Source: Diphasiastrum complanatum (taxonomy: Eukaryota > Streptophyta > Lycopodiopsida > Lycopodiales > Lycopodiaceae). Taken from it: DNA of 64,000 nt. The position numbers and the translations under genes are program-made. Below the pieces are notes generated by a model that did not search any database, had not been told where the DNA came from, and saw nothing but the letters and a program-made list of their open reading frames with translations. Location: assembly GCA_029204225.1 (NCBI GenBank), contig MU832057.1, positions 25,509-89,508 of the forward strand. Reading direction: 5' to 3'. The stretch's first letter is position 1. Every line of letters begins with the position of its first letter. Positions 1 to 11,735 of this stretch are shown in pieces.

Positions 1-936
1 GATGATGGCATAGGCAAAGTAAAAGTTGACTTATCTAGTGAGTTCAAGATGGTAGATCTAGGCTTCCTAAAGTTTATACTTGGGATAGAAGTGTCTAGAA
101 GTAGCAATTGTACTTTCATAAGTCAATCTAAGTATGCTACTTCCATTCTTGAAAGATTTGGTATGAAAGATTGTAAGGGGATTGACACCCCTATGGAGCA
201 TGTTGTGAAAGCAACTAATGAAGGTGATGAAGCATCCTTTGAGGACATCACTCTCTTTAGGAAGCTTATAGGCTCTCTAATCTATTTAACCATCACTAGA
301 CCTGACTTAAGTTTTTGTGTAAGCAAGTTGAGTCAAAGTATGCAAGCTCCTTTAATTCATCATTGGAAAAGTGCCAAGAGAGTACTTAGATATGTTTCTA
401 GTACTAGATTTTTTGGTATACTTTATGAAGGATCTAACTTGCACTTGAGAGCCTACTCGGATTCAGATTTTGCAGGTGACAAGATGGATAGGAAGTCCAT
501 TAGTGCATTTGCAACATTTCTTTGTGGAGGAGTGATATCTTGGCTTTCCAAAAAGCAAGATACAATCTCACTATCTTCTTGTGAAGCCGAGTACAAGGCA
601 TTGACTTCAACAACCAAAGAGCTCTTATGGCTAAGAAGACTCTTGATGGAACTACATGTGCTAGAGGCCGAGGAGATCCCTTACATATTTTGTGACAATC
701 AAGCTTCTCAACAAATTGCTTCAAATCCTATCTTCCATGCTAGAACAAAGCATATTGAGATAGCTCACCACTTTGTGAGGGAGAAGGTACAATCCAAGGA
801 AGTGCAACTACATCATGTACCATCATCCGAATGCATAGCTGATATCTTAACCAAACCATTGTCCAAAGATCCATTTTTTAAGTTAAGATATGCTCTTGGA
901 ATTGTAGATAGATGTACACTAGATTTGCCAAGTTAG
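1..936 (+). CDS. Ty1/copia pol, C-terminal RT and RNase H (cut by window edge)
   Basis: This is the 3' end of a copia polyprotein. The frame is open from base 1 to the TAG at 934-936, so the true start lies left of the window. It begins after the RT catalytic YVDD block, in the segment reading LGFLKFILGIEVSRS, followed by the conserved LIGSLIYLTITRPDLSFCVS block. RNase H follows: SDSDFAGD (first catalytic Asp region), SLSSCEAEYKAL, CDNQASQQIA, and the C-terminal HARTKHIEIAHHFVREK and ADILTKPL motifs typical of copia RNase H. No stop or frameshift is present, so this is the best preserved copia frame in the window. A polypurine tract and an LTR start follow at once. In the element the product would convert RNA to DNA in virus-like particles. 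Domain assignment is very secure; the rest of the element is not visible. Confidence 0.93.
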   Translation, partial: DDGIGKVKVDLSSEFKMVDLGFLKFILGIEVSRSSNCTFISQSKYATSILERFGMKDCKGIDTPMEHVVKATNEGDEASFEDITLFRKLIGSLIYLTITRPDLSFCVSKLSQSMQAPLIHHWKSAKRVLRYVSSTRFFGILYEGSNLHLRAYSDSDFAGDKMDRKSISAFATFLCGGVISWLSKKQDTISLSSCEAEYKALTSTTKELLWLRRLLMELHVLEAEEIPYIFCDNQASQQIASNPIFHARTKHIEIAHHFVREKVQSKEVQLHHVPSSECIADILTKPLSKDPFFKLRYALGIVDRCTLDLPS

Positions 937-940
937 AAGT

Positions 941-1820
941 GAGGAGGAGTGTTGAAAATTGTCACTTCTCACTTGACATTGGTTCATGTAAATATTGATC
1001 AAACATTAGAATATGTTGATGATATGATTTCACACGTGTGGAGCATGTTCCCATGTGTGAAAGGATGTACTTTTCATGTTTGTATATATCCAAATTGATT
1101 TTGTATCATTCTAGTTAGTGTGAACATGAAATGACTAGTTTTTAGTCAAGTTGACTAGTCACCTACAAATTAGCTTTTCCTTGCATGTGCATGAGTAAAT
1201 GCTCCCACATGGCAAGTGGATGTTCACATGTGTGTATAGAGTACTAGAAGATAAGAGTTGACCATTTTCCTTAGATCCTATTTTGTAGGGAATATTCCTA
1301 TATTCTAGGAGACTAGCTTTTTGGATTTTAGTCATATTCTAGAAGGTCAACTATTGGATAAGGATCAAGGATGGATCAAATGGATAGATATGAGTGATGT
1401 GGCACTCTTCACACGTGTGAAGGCCTGCTGGACTGTACCAGACTCATGGATGTACTTGATCCATAAAAGGATCATCATTTTGCTAAGAAAATTGATGAGA
1501 CTTTTGCACTCTACACTTTTGTGAGATTTCTAGTCATTTGTCTTGTGATTTTTATGCATGATTGCTATCTAGTATCATTGTACTTGTTGTTTCAGGTGCA
1601 GGCCGTACAGTGGACAGTACTCCACACGTGTGAAGCCGCTCTCACTAAAAAATGATGTGTTGATCCATTGCTCTTGCTTAAATCCAAGTGTAGTGAATCT
1701 AGATCAAGATCTAATGTGTAGAACTTGATAGATTCATTGATTAAGCAACCAATAACTCTCTATGATTGTAAAGTACAATCATTATTGTCCTAAAAACTGT
1801 AAAATTTATCAGCCATAACA
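941..1820 (+). mobile_element. Polypurine tract and 3' LTR of the first copia element
   Basis: GAGGAGGAG (941-949) is a polypurine tract five bases after the pol stop, and TGTTGAAAATTG from 950 is a typical copia LTR start. TATA-like TGTATATATC lies near 1081. The 3' edge is not certain. CCATAACA at 1813-1820 is a possible end, but a complementary polypurine-like run (TTCTTCCCTCC) follows at 1821, so a second, minus-strand LTR may abut or overlap here. No second copy of this LTR is in the window. Confidence 0.7.
1031..1632. promoter_or_regulatory. Three perfect CACACGTGTG palindromes in the LTR
   Basis: The 10-bp palindrome CACACGTGTG occurs at 1031-1040, 1410-1419 and 1623-1632 inside the putative copia LTR. 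Its centre CACGTG is the plant G-box core bound by bZIP and bHLH factors. A fourth copy lies far away at 50915-50924. Three exact copies in 600 bp of AT-rich DNA suggest cis-regulatory sites in the LTR, but binding is inferred only from the motif. Confidence 0.4.
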
Positions 1821-2309
1821 TTCTTCCCTCCTTAACTGCTTCTATCCTTAGAAGCTCCAAAGAACAGGAAAGAATTACAAGAACAGTTCCTTTAACTTAC
1901 AATATTAACCAAGAAAAACATTACTCATAGTCTAACTTCCATATCAAACAAGTACTCAGAGATAAACCTATTTCCAATAGTTAATCTCTGTTCTGGAGTA
2001 CAAACTCTAGTCTGAAAAAAAAAGTACACTAAGTTATAAATTTCTCACAGGTTACACTCAACATAAGTTAGTAATATCACCTTCATGTAATTACTTACAT
2101 GAAACACTGGGTGAAATAACCTAACTTAAGAGATTAAAGTTAAAGAAATAATAATTATAGTCTGAAATTATCCACAAACTCTGGCAGACAATCAATAGAA
2201 AACCTCCAAGTACAACTATCCTTAGAATCTAATTCTAAGATATGATAATTAGTTCAATTAGATTCTCTAGGGGAATCATTAAGATATAGAATGATTAAGA
2301 TACTCTTTT
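1821..2309. other. Non-coding AT-rich stretch between two copia fragments
   Basis: No reading frame or conserved motif is seen. The left edge (1821-1832) reads as the complement of a polypurine tract, which would fit a minus-strand LTR starting TGTTATGGCTG at 1820 and running left. No matching minus-strand pol is found nearby. Confidence 0.4.
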
Positions 2310-3890
2310 GTGTTAAATGCTCCTGTTTCTAGCACCAAATTCCAGAAAATAACATTCATTCATCTTAATAGACTTGTCTGTCTCCTATTAACTTGCCTCT
2401 GTTGTAGGAGCTCTATCACTATCAGATGCAAACAAAGGAAAGCTGATATGGATGCTGAGCACCATTCATTAATGAGGAACGTGACTTGGAATCTTGTTAA
2501 TCCTCCTGCAGGTATAAAACCTATTGACACTAAGTGGATCTTCAAACTAAAGCTTAAACCAGATGGATCGATATCCAAATGGAAAGCTTGTTTAGTGGTT
2601 AAAAGTTATGAAATAAATTACACTGACACCTTCAGTCCAGTGGTAAAGCATCAATCTATTCGCACCCTGTTGGCTATAGCTGCTATAGAGGATATGGACA
2701 TTCATCAGATGGACGTCCAGATGACATTCCTTTACAGATACATACAAGAAGACATTTACATTTATCAACTAGAAGGTTACATCCTTCAAGGCCAAGATCA
2801 TTTGGTGTGCAAATTGCAGAAGGCACTTTACGGCCTTAAGCAAGCTCCTAGGGCCTGGTATGAACGAATTAATCACTTCTTCTGTGGACTCAAATGTGTA
2901 CCTCAAGAACAAAGACTCAAGCTATGTCATAATAGCTTTATATGTTGATGATTCTTTAATCATCAGCAACTCAACTCAGTTATTGGACGAGACAAAGTCT
3001 CTACTGTCACAAGAACTTAAAATGACTGATTTAAGGCCAGTTCATTACCTACTTGGTATGGAGATCACTAGAGATCGCGCAAGCATAAGCATTACTATAA
3101 TCTAGGAAGCATATCTGAACAATGTACTTCGTAGATATGGCATGGATGATTGTAAGCTCATAGACACACCAATGGATCCAAGATCCAAGCTATCCAAAGA
3201 CATGTGCCCTAAAAATGACGTAGAACAGAAGGAGATGAGTAGATATCCTTATCAGTCCATCATCGGATCGATAATGTACTCTATGATCTGCACACGTCCT
3301 GATCTAGCTTATACAGTAAGCACACTGTCGCAATATATGTCCAATCCAAGCCTACAACATTGGAAGGCTCTACAAAGTTTAATGAGGTACATTCAAGCGA
3401 CGAGGCACTATGCTTTGCGCTATAACAGAATTACAGATGCTGCACTTACACTTGTTACCTATACAAATTCTGATTGGGTAGGAGATGTTGGATATCCAAA
3501 AATCCACGTCTAGGTATATTTGTTTCCTTGTAGGAGGACCCATTTCATGGAACACAGAAATCAGAATGTATTTCGTTGTCCTCTACGGAATCTGAATATG
3601 TTGCAGCTACATCAGTAGTGAAAGGAGAATATATTACTTAAAAGGTTGCTTCAAAATTTGCTATTTTCGCAAATCAGCCCTACTACACTTTAGTGCGATA
3701 ATCAGAGTTGTATCGCTCTATCTTTGAACCCATGAACTCATGCTAGAACTAAACACATAGAGGTTCAATTTCATTTTCTTAGAGAGAGTTATTGTCACAC
3801 AGACATTATGTTGGCTGATATTCTGACAAAACCATTGTCAAGAGAAAAACATTCCATAATGGTAGGATTGTTAAGTCTTAGTTTAAATTC
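2310..3890 (+). pseudogene. Ty1/copia RT-RNase H remnant
   Basis: Decayed copia RT. The first part (to 2948) carries IDTKWIFKLKLKPDGSISKW, DIHQMDVQMTFL, and the ALYGLKQAPRAWYERI block. A frame change near 2860-2948 leads to VIIALYVDDSLIIS, which holds the YVDD catalytic site. A TAG at 3103-3105 stands where the relative at 60 kb has Gln (SQE). The frame from 3142 has SIIGSIMYSMICTRPDLAYTVS and SDWVGD, and ends at a stop near 3511. RNase H then continues in broken frames (ISWNTEIRM-like, then HARTKHIE and LADILTKPLS near 3740-3840). It is the same family as 59622-60640: both have DMCP...AEQKEM and YSMICT. The 5' part of the element (gag, protease, integrase) is absent. It cannot make an active enzyme. 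Confidence 0.88.
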
Positions 3891-5226
3891 AGATTCATAG
3901 CAGTGGAGTTTAATCTTACTCCTACTCATCCTTTTCGCCCTCCTTATCACTTCAAGGAAAATTCCGCTCTCAAGCATTCTGCAGAAATACACTATCTTTT
4001 ATACAGACTGTAGAAATACACGTAAAGTCCAAACAAGCAAGATGTCACAGGGAACCTTGCCTACGATCATTACGAAAGAGACTGAAGTAAACTGCAAGGT
4101 CTTGCTTTCGATCATATACGAAGACTCACCACCAAGAACTGCAAAGAGTCTAGATTACGGATACTTAAAAAGTAAATCGTAAAGTCTTGCATTACAAAGT
4201 CGAAGTAAACAGACCGCAACTCACCACCACAAGTTTGCAAGGACTCACATGTGAAGACCAACGGAAGGAGTCAACCGCAATGAACCACAACACTCCATCC
4301 TACAATCCATTGCAATAGCAAACTGAAGGAAGTCAAAGGCACTGCCAAACACCGTAAATCATCACTTACGGCCACCTACGAAGTGAATGAACGACAGTTG
4401 ATAGAAGGGAACTGCCAAGTCAACGATGTGGTTGACACACGATTTCATCTTCATGCCCTTGGGCTCAAGCTACAGTTGCAACGACGCCACATTTTTCACG
4501 CTTTTGACTTGTACAAAGGAGATTCTTTTGTTGTACCTCTTCACATCTTCACGATGCACCAATAACCGATCTACAGATCATGTACAAGGGTTGCTATTGA
4601 TCTTTTAAACTGTAATTAGAATAACTAAAGTTCTTCTGACATCTATATAAACATTTGAACATTTGAAGAGAAGTGGAATACATGTATTCACAGAGATCAA
4701 ACGACCAAAAGCGGTCTTCTGGTAGCTGACTCCTCAAAGTTAGTGATCATTTTAGAGAGAGTAAAGAGTATTATAAAAGATATCATTCATTAGCTTTTGT
4801 AAGTAGGATCACGCACTTTGCACGATTGTTTTGTGATCTGATATCGTTGTTACTACAACACTCTTTTATACAGAAGCATTATTCTTCATATCAGTTGTAT
4901 TCATTTTGAATGTTTGAATGCCTCTCAATCTTTCTCACCATTATCAAAACTTACCTATTAGAAACATAGAATAGCATGGCTGTTTGAGACGCCTAAATCG
5001 TTTGCATTCTCTATGGGTGTCTACTACACCTACTCTGACATCTAAATCAAATCAGAATTGTTCTAATTCTCAGTCTCTAAGTAATCCAAGATTCTTATTC
5101 ATCAATTTTCAATTGTTTCATCATTGTTTTTGTTTGATTGGAGGTGACGGCCTCTATTCCGCTGCGGCCTATCAAACCACCCTTTGTGTGTGTCAGCTTG
5201 TCATCATCCCCAACAGTCCACTATAG
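3891..5226. other. Non-coding stretch, probable LTR remnant after the second copia
   Basis: No credible protein is encoded. The position just after copia RNase H, a TATA box (TATATAA at 4644-4650) and a T-rich tail near 4800-4930 like a copia U5 suggest a decayed 3' LTR. CCCCAACA at 5210-5217 could be an LTR end. No clear polypurine tract or matching LTR start was found, so the boundaries are open. Confidence 0.4.
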
Positions 5227-6540
5227 CTCAAATAGAATGATTTTTTCATTGGGTCTTTGGAAGTCCAACTACAAATTCCATCGATATTTTTCCATTCCGA
5301 AATAATAATCCATCTCAAATGGTAAACTATTCCACAATCTTCTTATCTCTCTTTGTTAGCTGAGACCCTTGTAAACTTGTTCCTCATTTCTTTCAGTTCG
5401 AACATTGTTCCAAATACGAACAAAATGAGAATCGCTTTCATATTTCTCTCTAAATGAAAGATATAGATTCGTAGAAATATGGGTGAAAGACAATTCACCT
5501 ATCTGACTGAGAGCATCCGCAACTTGATTAGAGCTGTCTCTTACATAACAAATTTCATGATCAAATTCTTGAATCAATTCTGCCCGTCGAGCTTTCCTCC
5601 CCGAAGATCATGCTGGTTACAAAAATACTTGAGAGGTTGGCAATTCGTATACACTATAAACTTACTACCATACAAGTAGTGTCTCCATGTTTTCAGTGCA
5701 CAAATACCTGCAAATAATTTCTTTTTGTGCGTAGAATAACCAACTGAGGATCCGTGGATTTTTTGCTTTCAAACACTAATGGCCTATCTGTCTGTAATAG
5801 AACTGCTCCAATCGCAATATCGCTTGTGTTAGTTCTCACGACATAAGAGAAATTTGGATCTACAATCTGTAAAACGGGAGTTGACAATCAGAGTTTTAAG
5901 TTTCTCAAAACATAGATTCAGCTCATTATTCCCTACAATAGGCGGACTATGTTGATTCCTCTTTTTCTTTTTGTTAACAATGTCTTTTGTCAGTTTATTG
6001 AGGTGTCATTGCCAATTTAGCGTAGTCCTCAATAAATCTTTGAAAGAAAACCATAAATCTAAAAAATGATCTAAATTGCTTAACCATTTGTGAGGTCAGC
6101 CAATCAAATTTTTTTTTAATTTTATCATTGTCAATATCTTAATCCCATACGCAGTGATCTTATGACCGAGATAAACTAGCTCATGCTTAAAGAATTCACA
6201 CTTGGACTCTTTAATGTAGAGTAACTCTTGTTGGAGTTTCATCAAGATAGTTCTCAAGTGTTCTAAGTCCTCAAAGGTTTTACTGTAGATGATAATATCA
6301 TCTAGAACCACAAACTTCTCCAAATATGGATGAAACCGTTCATCATTTGTTGAAAAGTTGCTGGAGCATTTGTTAACCCAAAAGACAACACTAAGAATTC
6401 ATAATGGCCAAATCTACTACAAAATCCAGTCTATTGGACATCTTTCGATTTAATTCTTATTTGATATTATCTTGTCCTGAGATCTATCTTAGTGAAGTAT
6501 TTAGCCCCACCTGTCTTTTAGAAAATCTTGACCTAGATTT
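5227..6540 (-). pseudogene. Ty3/gypsy RT-RNase H remnant, minus strand
   Basis: Read right to left, the minus strand gives a gypsy RT from [12 protein letters not shown] (about 6500) through the catalytic loop [10 protein letters not shown] (near 6300; canonical gypsy is YLDD) to [18 protein letters not shown]. RNase H follows in 5693-5887 (TSDIAIGAVLLQTDRP, VFESKK). The connection-domain end in 5356-5577 contains FDHEICYVRDSSNQVADALSQ and then VYKGLS, where the integrase zinc domain would begin. Several frame changes separate these blocks. No integrase follows. At 6540 it is joined directly to copia sequence on the same strand. Confidence 0.85.
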
Positions 6541-7178
6541 TTTTTCTAGCAAGCACATTTATAGATAGTCTGACTTCTTGTGGAGACAACATTAATTCTC
6601 ATATCCTTGACCATGCTATTATGATACATATACAAGATAGACCTAATGCTCAAGTGTCCTAATCTTTGATGCCATACATGAGCATCTGAATTACTCACAA
6701 AAAGTGCATAATTGTGACTCAAGATATATAAATTTTTTTCTCTGTGTATAGAGAGAACTACATTTGAATTCTTGTCAAGAATGGTACATCGACTAGAAGT
6801 AAACAAAGCTCTACTTAATTAGTAATCTTGTTTATAGACAATAAGTTCTTTATTAATTCGGGTACATAGAGTACACCGTCAAGCTGTCTAGTGATGTCAT
6901 TTGGGAATTGAAGTCGAATAGAGCCTTGGCCTTCGACTTTGTGTGAGCTTGAGTCTCCAAAGAATATGTACTTTGATTCAGTTGCAGTGAGATTCGAGAA
7001 TAGGTTCTTGCAAGGAGCCATGTGCTGAGAAGCACCTAAATTTAGATATCATTCATAGGCATCTTTACATGATTGATCTTGTACCATCAGTGCATTTTCT
7101 TCTTCTTGGAAATTTCTGACAGAGTCAGAGCCTCCTTCTTGGTGTTGTGGCATCTTCTTCTTTGGTTCATTATGCTTG
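6541..7178 (-). pseudogene. Copia protease and pre-integrase remnant, right part of a split element
   Basis: The minus strand encodes, in order, KKKMPQHQ after the gag zinc knuckle, then LGASQHMAPCKN (7000-7050). In that block the usual D-SGA active site of copia protease reads N-LGA and a stop replaces an upstream Trp. VEGQGSIRLQF, VLYVPELIKNLLSINKI and the pre-integrase zinc segment HVWHQRLGHLSIRS (6546-6806) follow. The element is broken off after TIYKCAC and continues as gypsy RT. Its gag lies at 19274-20040, on the other side of the inserted 12.1-kb gypsy. Protease cleaves Gag-Pol; here it is inactive. Confidence 0.87.
7174..7178. repeat. Target-site duplication, left (GCTTG)
   Basis: GCTTG directly precedes the 5' LTR; ACTTG follows the 3' LTR at 19274-19278. 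Four of five bases agree, as expected for a 5-bp gypsy duplication with one later mutation. Removing the insert restores the copia gag frame on the minus strand. Confidence 0.7.
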
Positions 7179-8074
<896 letters not shown>

Positions 8075-8075
8075 A

Positions 8076-8093
8076 TGGCGCCGTTGCTAGGAA
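8076..8093 (+). promoter_or_regulatory. Primer-binding site (tRNA-Asp type)
   Basis: TGGCGCCGTTGCTAGGAA lies one base after the 5' LTR. Plant tRNA-Asp(GTC) ends in ...CCCCGGCAACGGCGCCA, so the first 12 bases are perfectly complementary. This primes minus-strand DNA synthesis. It also fixes the LTR end at 8074. Confidence 0.88.
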
Positions 8094-8199
8094 TAAATTT
8101 CCACTAACTAGTTTAGTTGCATTTTAGCTATTTTCTTGCTTTTTAGAGTAGTTTAAGTAGATTTGTGGGAGTTAGAGTTAGTTTTCTATATTTTTTGTG

Positions 8200-9175
8200 T
8201 TTGGACTGTTCACAGCTAGCGGAGGAGGTGTGAGAGGGTAGAGGGGCCCTGAACAACCCCTAAGGGCTTGAAACCCAAACCAAACATCCAAAAAAATCAA
8301 AAAACACACCAATCTGTATTTTGGAGGGAAAAAGAGCCAAAAAACCCATCAGATTTTTATATCTCTAGAATCAGTGAAAATTAACCCTTGCATGACTAGC
8401 AGCAGCTCCAAGGTACTGTCCCAGACCTGCATAGAAGCCTACGAGAGTTAGTTCCAAGCAGATTGTAAAAATCAGAGAAAAATCATAAAAAATTCAAAAA
8501 ACCCTTGAAAAAATCCAAAAAAATTCAAATCTTCATAAGAACTCTCGTAGAGCCCTCTGAAGTTCCATCTCAGTGAGACCAGGACACATAGAAGCTTGCG
8601 AGAGTTAGTTTGAGATCTAAGTGCCTCTGCGAGAGTTCCCAGTGAAAAAAAGACAGGAAAGTACCAATGAACCCTCGCAGACAGCAAAATTTTCAGTTCC
8701 AGTGGTCAAGAATTCTCGCAAAGGATTTTGAAGTTCCATCTCAGTGAGACCAGGACACAAAAGAGCTTGCGAGATTAGTTTGATTCTAGTGAGCAGAAAA
8801 TTGGATTTAAGTGCTAAAAAATCACTAAAAAGTGAAGATCCAGCAAATCCTTCCAGTAAAACTCTCGCAGAACCTCTCAATCGATTCAGAATGTCAATTT
8901 ACATCAATGATGAAACCTGCGAGAGTTAGTGTGAAGATCTGGTGAAAATCAAGCCAAGAAAGTGGTTTTGAACTCTTGCAGACAATGAAATTTTCACTTC
9001 TTGTGAGAGTTAACTCTCTTAGAAAATTTTGTAGTGAGATCTGACCCAGATCTAGCTACTGTGAAGCTTGCGAGAGTTACTTCCCAGAGATCTGAAAGAT
9101 ATCAAGCGTTTTACCTGCAAAAACAACTAAAGAACCCTCGCACAGCCAACCCTCACACAAGATAACCCTCGCAGA
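8200..9175 (+). repeat. Leader with repeated GCGAGAGTT / AACTCTCGC motifs
   Basis: The 1.3-kb leader before gag has no open frame but holds at least 13 near-copies of one 9-10 base motif in both orientations. Forward (GCGAGAGTTA-like): 8441, 8598, 8629, 8769, 8919, 9002, 9070. Reverse (AACTCTCGCAGA-like): 8540, 8671, 8711, 8861, 8971, 9134, 9164. Four more sit after pol at 15333-15443. Spacing is irregular, so this is not a simple tandem array. A packaging, structural or regulatory role is conjecture. Confidence 0.7.
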
Positions 9176-9380
9176 CAAGATTAGTGGAAATATCTACAAC
9201 AGTTCCAGCTATTGTCAAAATCTTAGGTCAATCAGTGCTAGGAGTAAAAAGTGATCAAGGAAAAACCACCGTAAAAGGCCTAAAATTCACTCCGGCCGAT
9301 CAGATCGATCAGATCCTTGAAGATCCAGACTGCATCCTACTGTACAAGCAAGGTTCAATCACTTTGGAACCCACCATTGG

Positions 9381-10540
9381 ATGAATTTGAGATCGGGACG
9401 ATCAATAGCACGAAGGATAGCAAATCAGGCACCACACATTCCCAGATTAACAGTTGTGCAACAAGAGGCAGAACCGAAACCAGCACCAATGGATCCAATG
9501 TGCCAACCCGTACCTGTCGCTCCCTTGCAAGCAGTCCAGAGAGCACCACGGATGGAAATACCAAAATATGATGGATCATCAGATCCCATCCGATTCCTCC
9601 AGATCTACGAACAAGCTTCTAAAAACTACGACGAATGGACACTTGCAGAGAAGCTGATGTTATTCCCTATGTCCCTATTGGTAGTGGCTCAGGATTGGTT
9701 TTTCAACCTGTCAAAGGAAGAGAAATCCACCTGGGAAGCGATTAAAGTGGCTCTCATTACGCGCTTTAAACCAAGAAAATTTCTAGAAGACCCGTTTCTC
9801 CTGCTGAGCAAAGTCAAGATGGGAAAACGAGAAAGGGTCCGGGACTATATTGAACGGGTCAAACATCTACGATATGAGTGCAGTGCAGTCCTAACTCCCG
9901 ATCATGCGGTGATTATGTGGTTCCTAGCTGGATTACCACGAAGCATCAGAAGAGAACTGAAACAACGGGAGCAGTACGCTACTCTGCAAAAAGTGACGAA
10001 AGATGCCATTAGGAAAGATGATGAGGGATCTGACGACGAATATCCTTCCACCCACACTCCTACTCCCTCGATCGCATCATCATCATCAAATGCATCCGCT
10101 CTATCCACAGAACTGATGTTGGAGCAAATGACAAAATTACACAAACAGTAGATGGAGCGACTTACGGCGCAGTTTGACCAGAAACTGAAGGCCTTACAAG
10201 GAACTGTAGTAGTAACTCCACATCAACCAGAACCAAACCAACTGCAGTATCTTCGACGAGAAAATGTATGGTGTTCAGTATGCACACAAAACCATACAAC
10301 AAACGAGTGTCCAGTCTTAAAGCAAAATCTGAGACTGACACATAGATTATGCCATCTGTGCAATGCAACATCGCACGATACGGCAAGAGAGGAAAGAAGT
10401 GGCTCCCTCACCACCACCATTGATCACTGACGATCAACCCTCAACTTCAGCGCCATATTCAAATGTGAGGGAAGAGAGAAGACAGTACCAAAAAATAAGA
10501 CACTGGGTACAAAAAGCACAAGAGGAGAAAAAAGAGCAAG
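9381..10540 (+). pseudogene. gag of the 12.1-kb gypsy (capsid and nucleocapsid)
   Basis: ATG at 9381 opens MNLRSGRSIARR. The capsid-like retrotransposon gag domain follows (MEIPKYDGSSDPIRFLQIYE, LFPMSLLVVAQDWFFNL, TWEAIKVALITRFKPR, RVRDYIERVKHLRYEC, MWFLAGLPRSIRREL). A TAG at 10149-10151 interrupts; translation resumes with ERLTAQFDQKLKALQ. A zinc knuckle CSVCTQNHTTNEC (CX2CX3HX4C) lies near 10280, with a second partial one, CHLCNATSHDT, near 10350. The frame shifts near 10386 and returns near 10540. Gag packages element RNA in cytoplasmic particles. The product would be truncated before the nucleocapsid. Confidence 0.9.
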
Positions 10541-10541
10541 A

Positions 10542-11735
10542 ATGAGACAATCCCACAGAACCTCCAGTCGGCGTCGAACGGGCTCACCACTGCGCACTAA
10601 TCAGAATGATCGGTTGCACCAACATGAACCACCTTTTCACATGGTGGAGCCCGAGGAACCACGCACTGAAAGGCTCACACTTTTGCTATCAAGCCATGTT
10701 ACTTTACCATTCGGAGAACTACTGCGGATTGCACCACAAGCGAAAAGCCTTCTAGCTGAATGGGCCAAAGCGGATGAGGAGCTAGTAGTGCCAGAGCCCA
10801 TATATTGTGCGGGCTATGATGAAACAAGTGACGTCCTCCACATCGAAGCAGCATGGGAAAGTGAGGAACACAACATCACTTTGCCAATCAAACACAAGAG
10901 ATACGAGGACGAGGCGGCAGTGGTAGATGGCGGATCGGGTGTCAATTTGATCTCCACTACTTTATATGAAAAATGGGGTTTACAAGGATTGAAGCTAGCC
11001 AGATTCGTCATCAAGGTGGCAGATCAATCATGTGTGAACCCAAAAGGTGTAGTTGTCGATATTCCCATAAAGATAGCAGGCATGTAGTTTGTGATTACTT
11101 TTGTGGTCATGGATATACCTGAATCTCCATCTGCATACCGTGTTTTACTGGGAAGACCATGGTTGAGGACTGCACAAGTAGTACACAACTGGGTTACAGG
11201 GAAACTCACCTTTGAGAATAGAGAACAGGCTGTAAAGGTATATCCAACCACATGGGCGGTGAAACCTATTGCAACAAAGCTGATGACAGATCATCCACGA
11301 CAGATCATATGATTGATCGTCCTATCATTCAGAGATGGATGTCGTAAGATGGACAGATGCATTAACAACTATTCACTGCCAGCATGTCAAAATGAATCAG
11401 ATCCAGAACCCAATACATCTTCACCCAAATGTTACACAATGGACACACCAATCACATTTGGGGTGAATATGATAAACGTAGCATGGTTGTTAGCGGAGCC
11501 TATTGAGAACCCAGTGGACGATGATCTAGTCCCTTGGCAACATGCTCTAACTTATAATAAGGAGATTGAGCTGACTGATGAACATGACCTACACCACATG
11601 GACCAAGGTCGTTACGGAACCAAGAGGGTACCAGCTCAACCACCACAAAGGTCTGCTATGGCGAAAGTCTCAAGGATCGATCCACCCAAGACACCTGCGA
11701 ATAAGAGAAATCAGTTGAAACAACGCTATAACTAG
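10542..11735 (+). pseudogene. Gag C-terminus and aspartic protease of the 12.1-kb gypsy
   Basis: In the same frame as gag, this stretch carries a linker and then the retropepsin-like active site AVVDGGSGVNLIS (catalytic Asp codon at 10926-10928), followed by VADQSCVNPKGVVVDIPI. A TAG at 11085-11087 stands where Gln is likely. The flap/second half FVVMDIPESPSAYRVLLGRPWL (split here as FVVMDIPESPSAYR and VLLGRPWL) follows to a TGA at 11310-11312. The rest to the TAG at 11733-11735 is an acidic linker without a recognised domain. Protease would mature Gag-Pol. Confidence 0.86.

Noticed and set aside
9184-9384. Possible 66-codon upstream frame ending ATGA over the gag start
   Set aside because: It begins with GTG, not ATG, and lies in leader sequence; coupling to gag cannot be supported.
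9902-10386. Several minus-strand frames in gag
   Set aside because: Shadows of the plus-strand gag, which has clear domain motifs.
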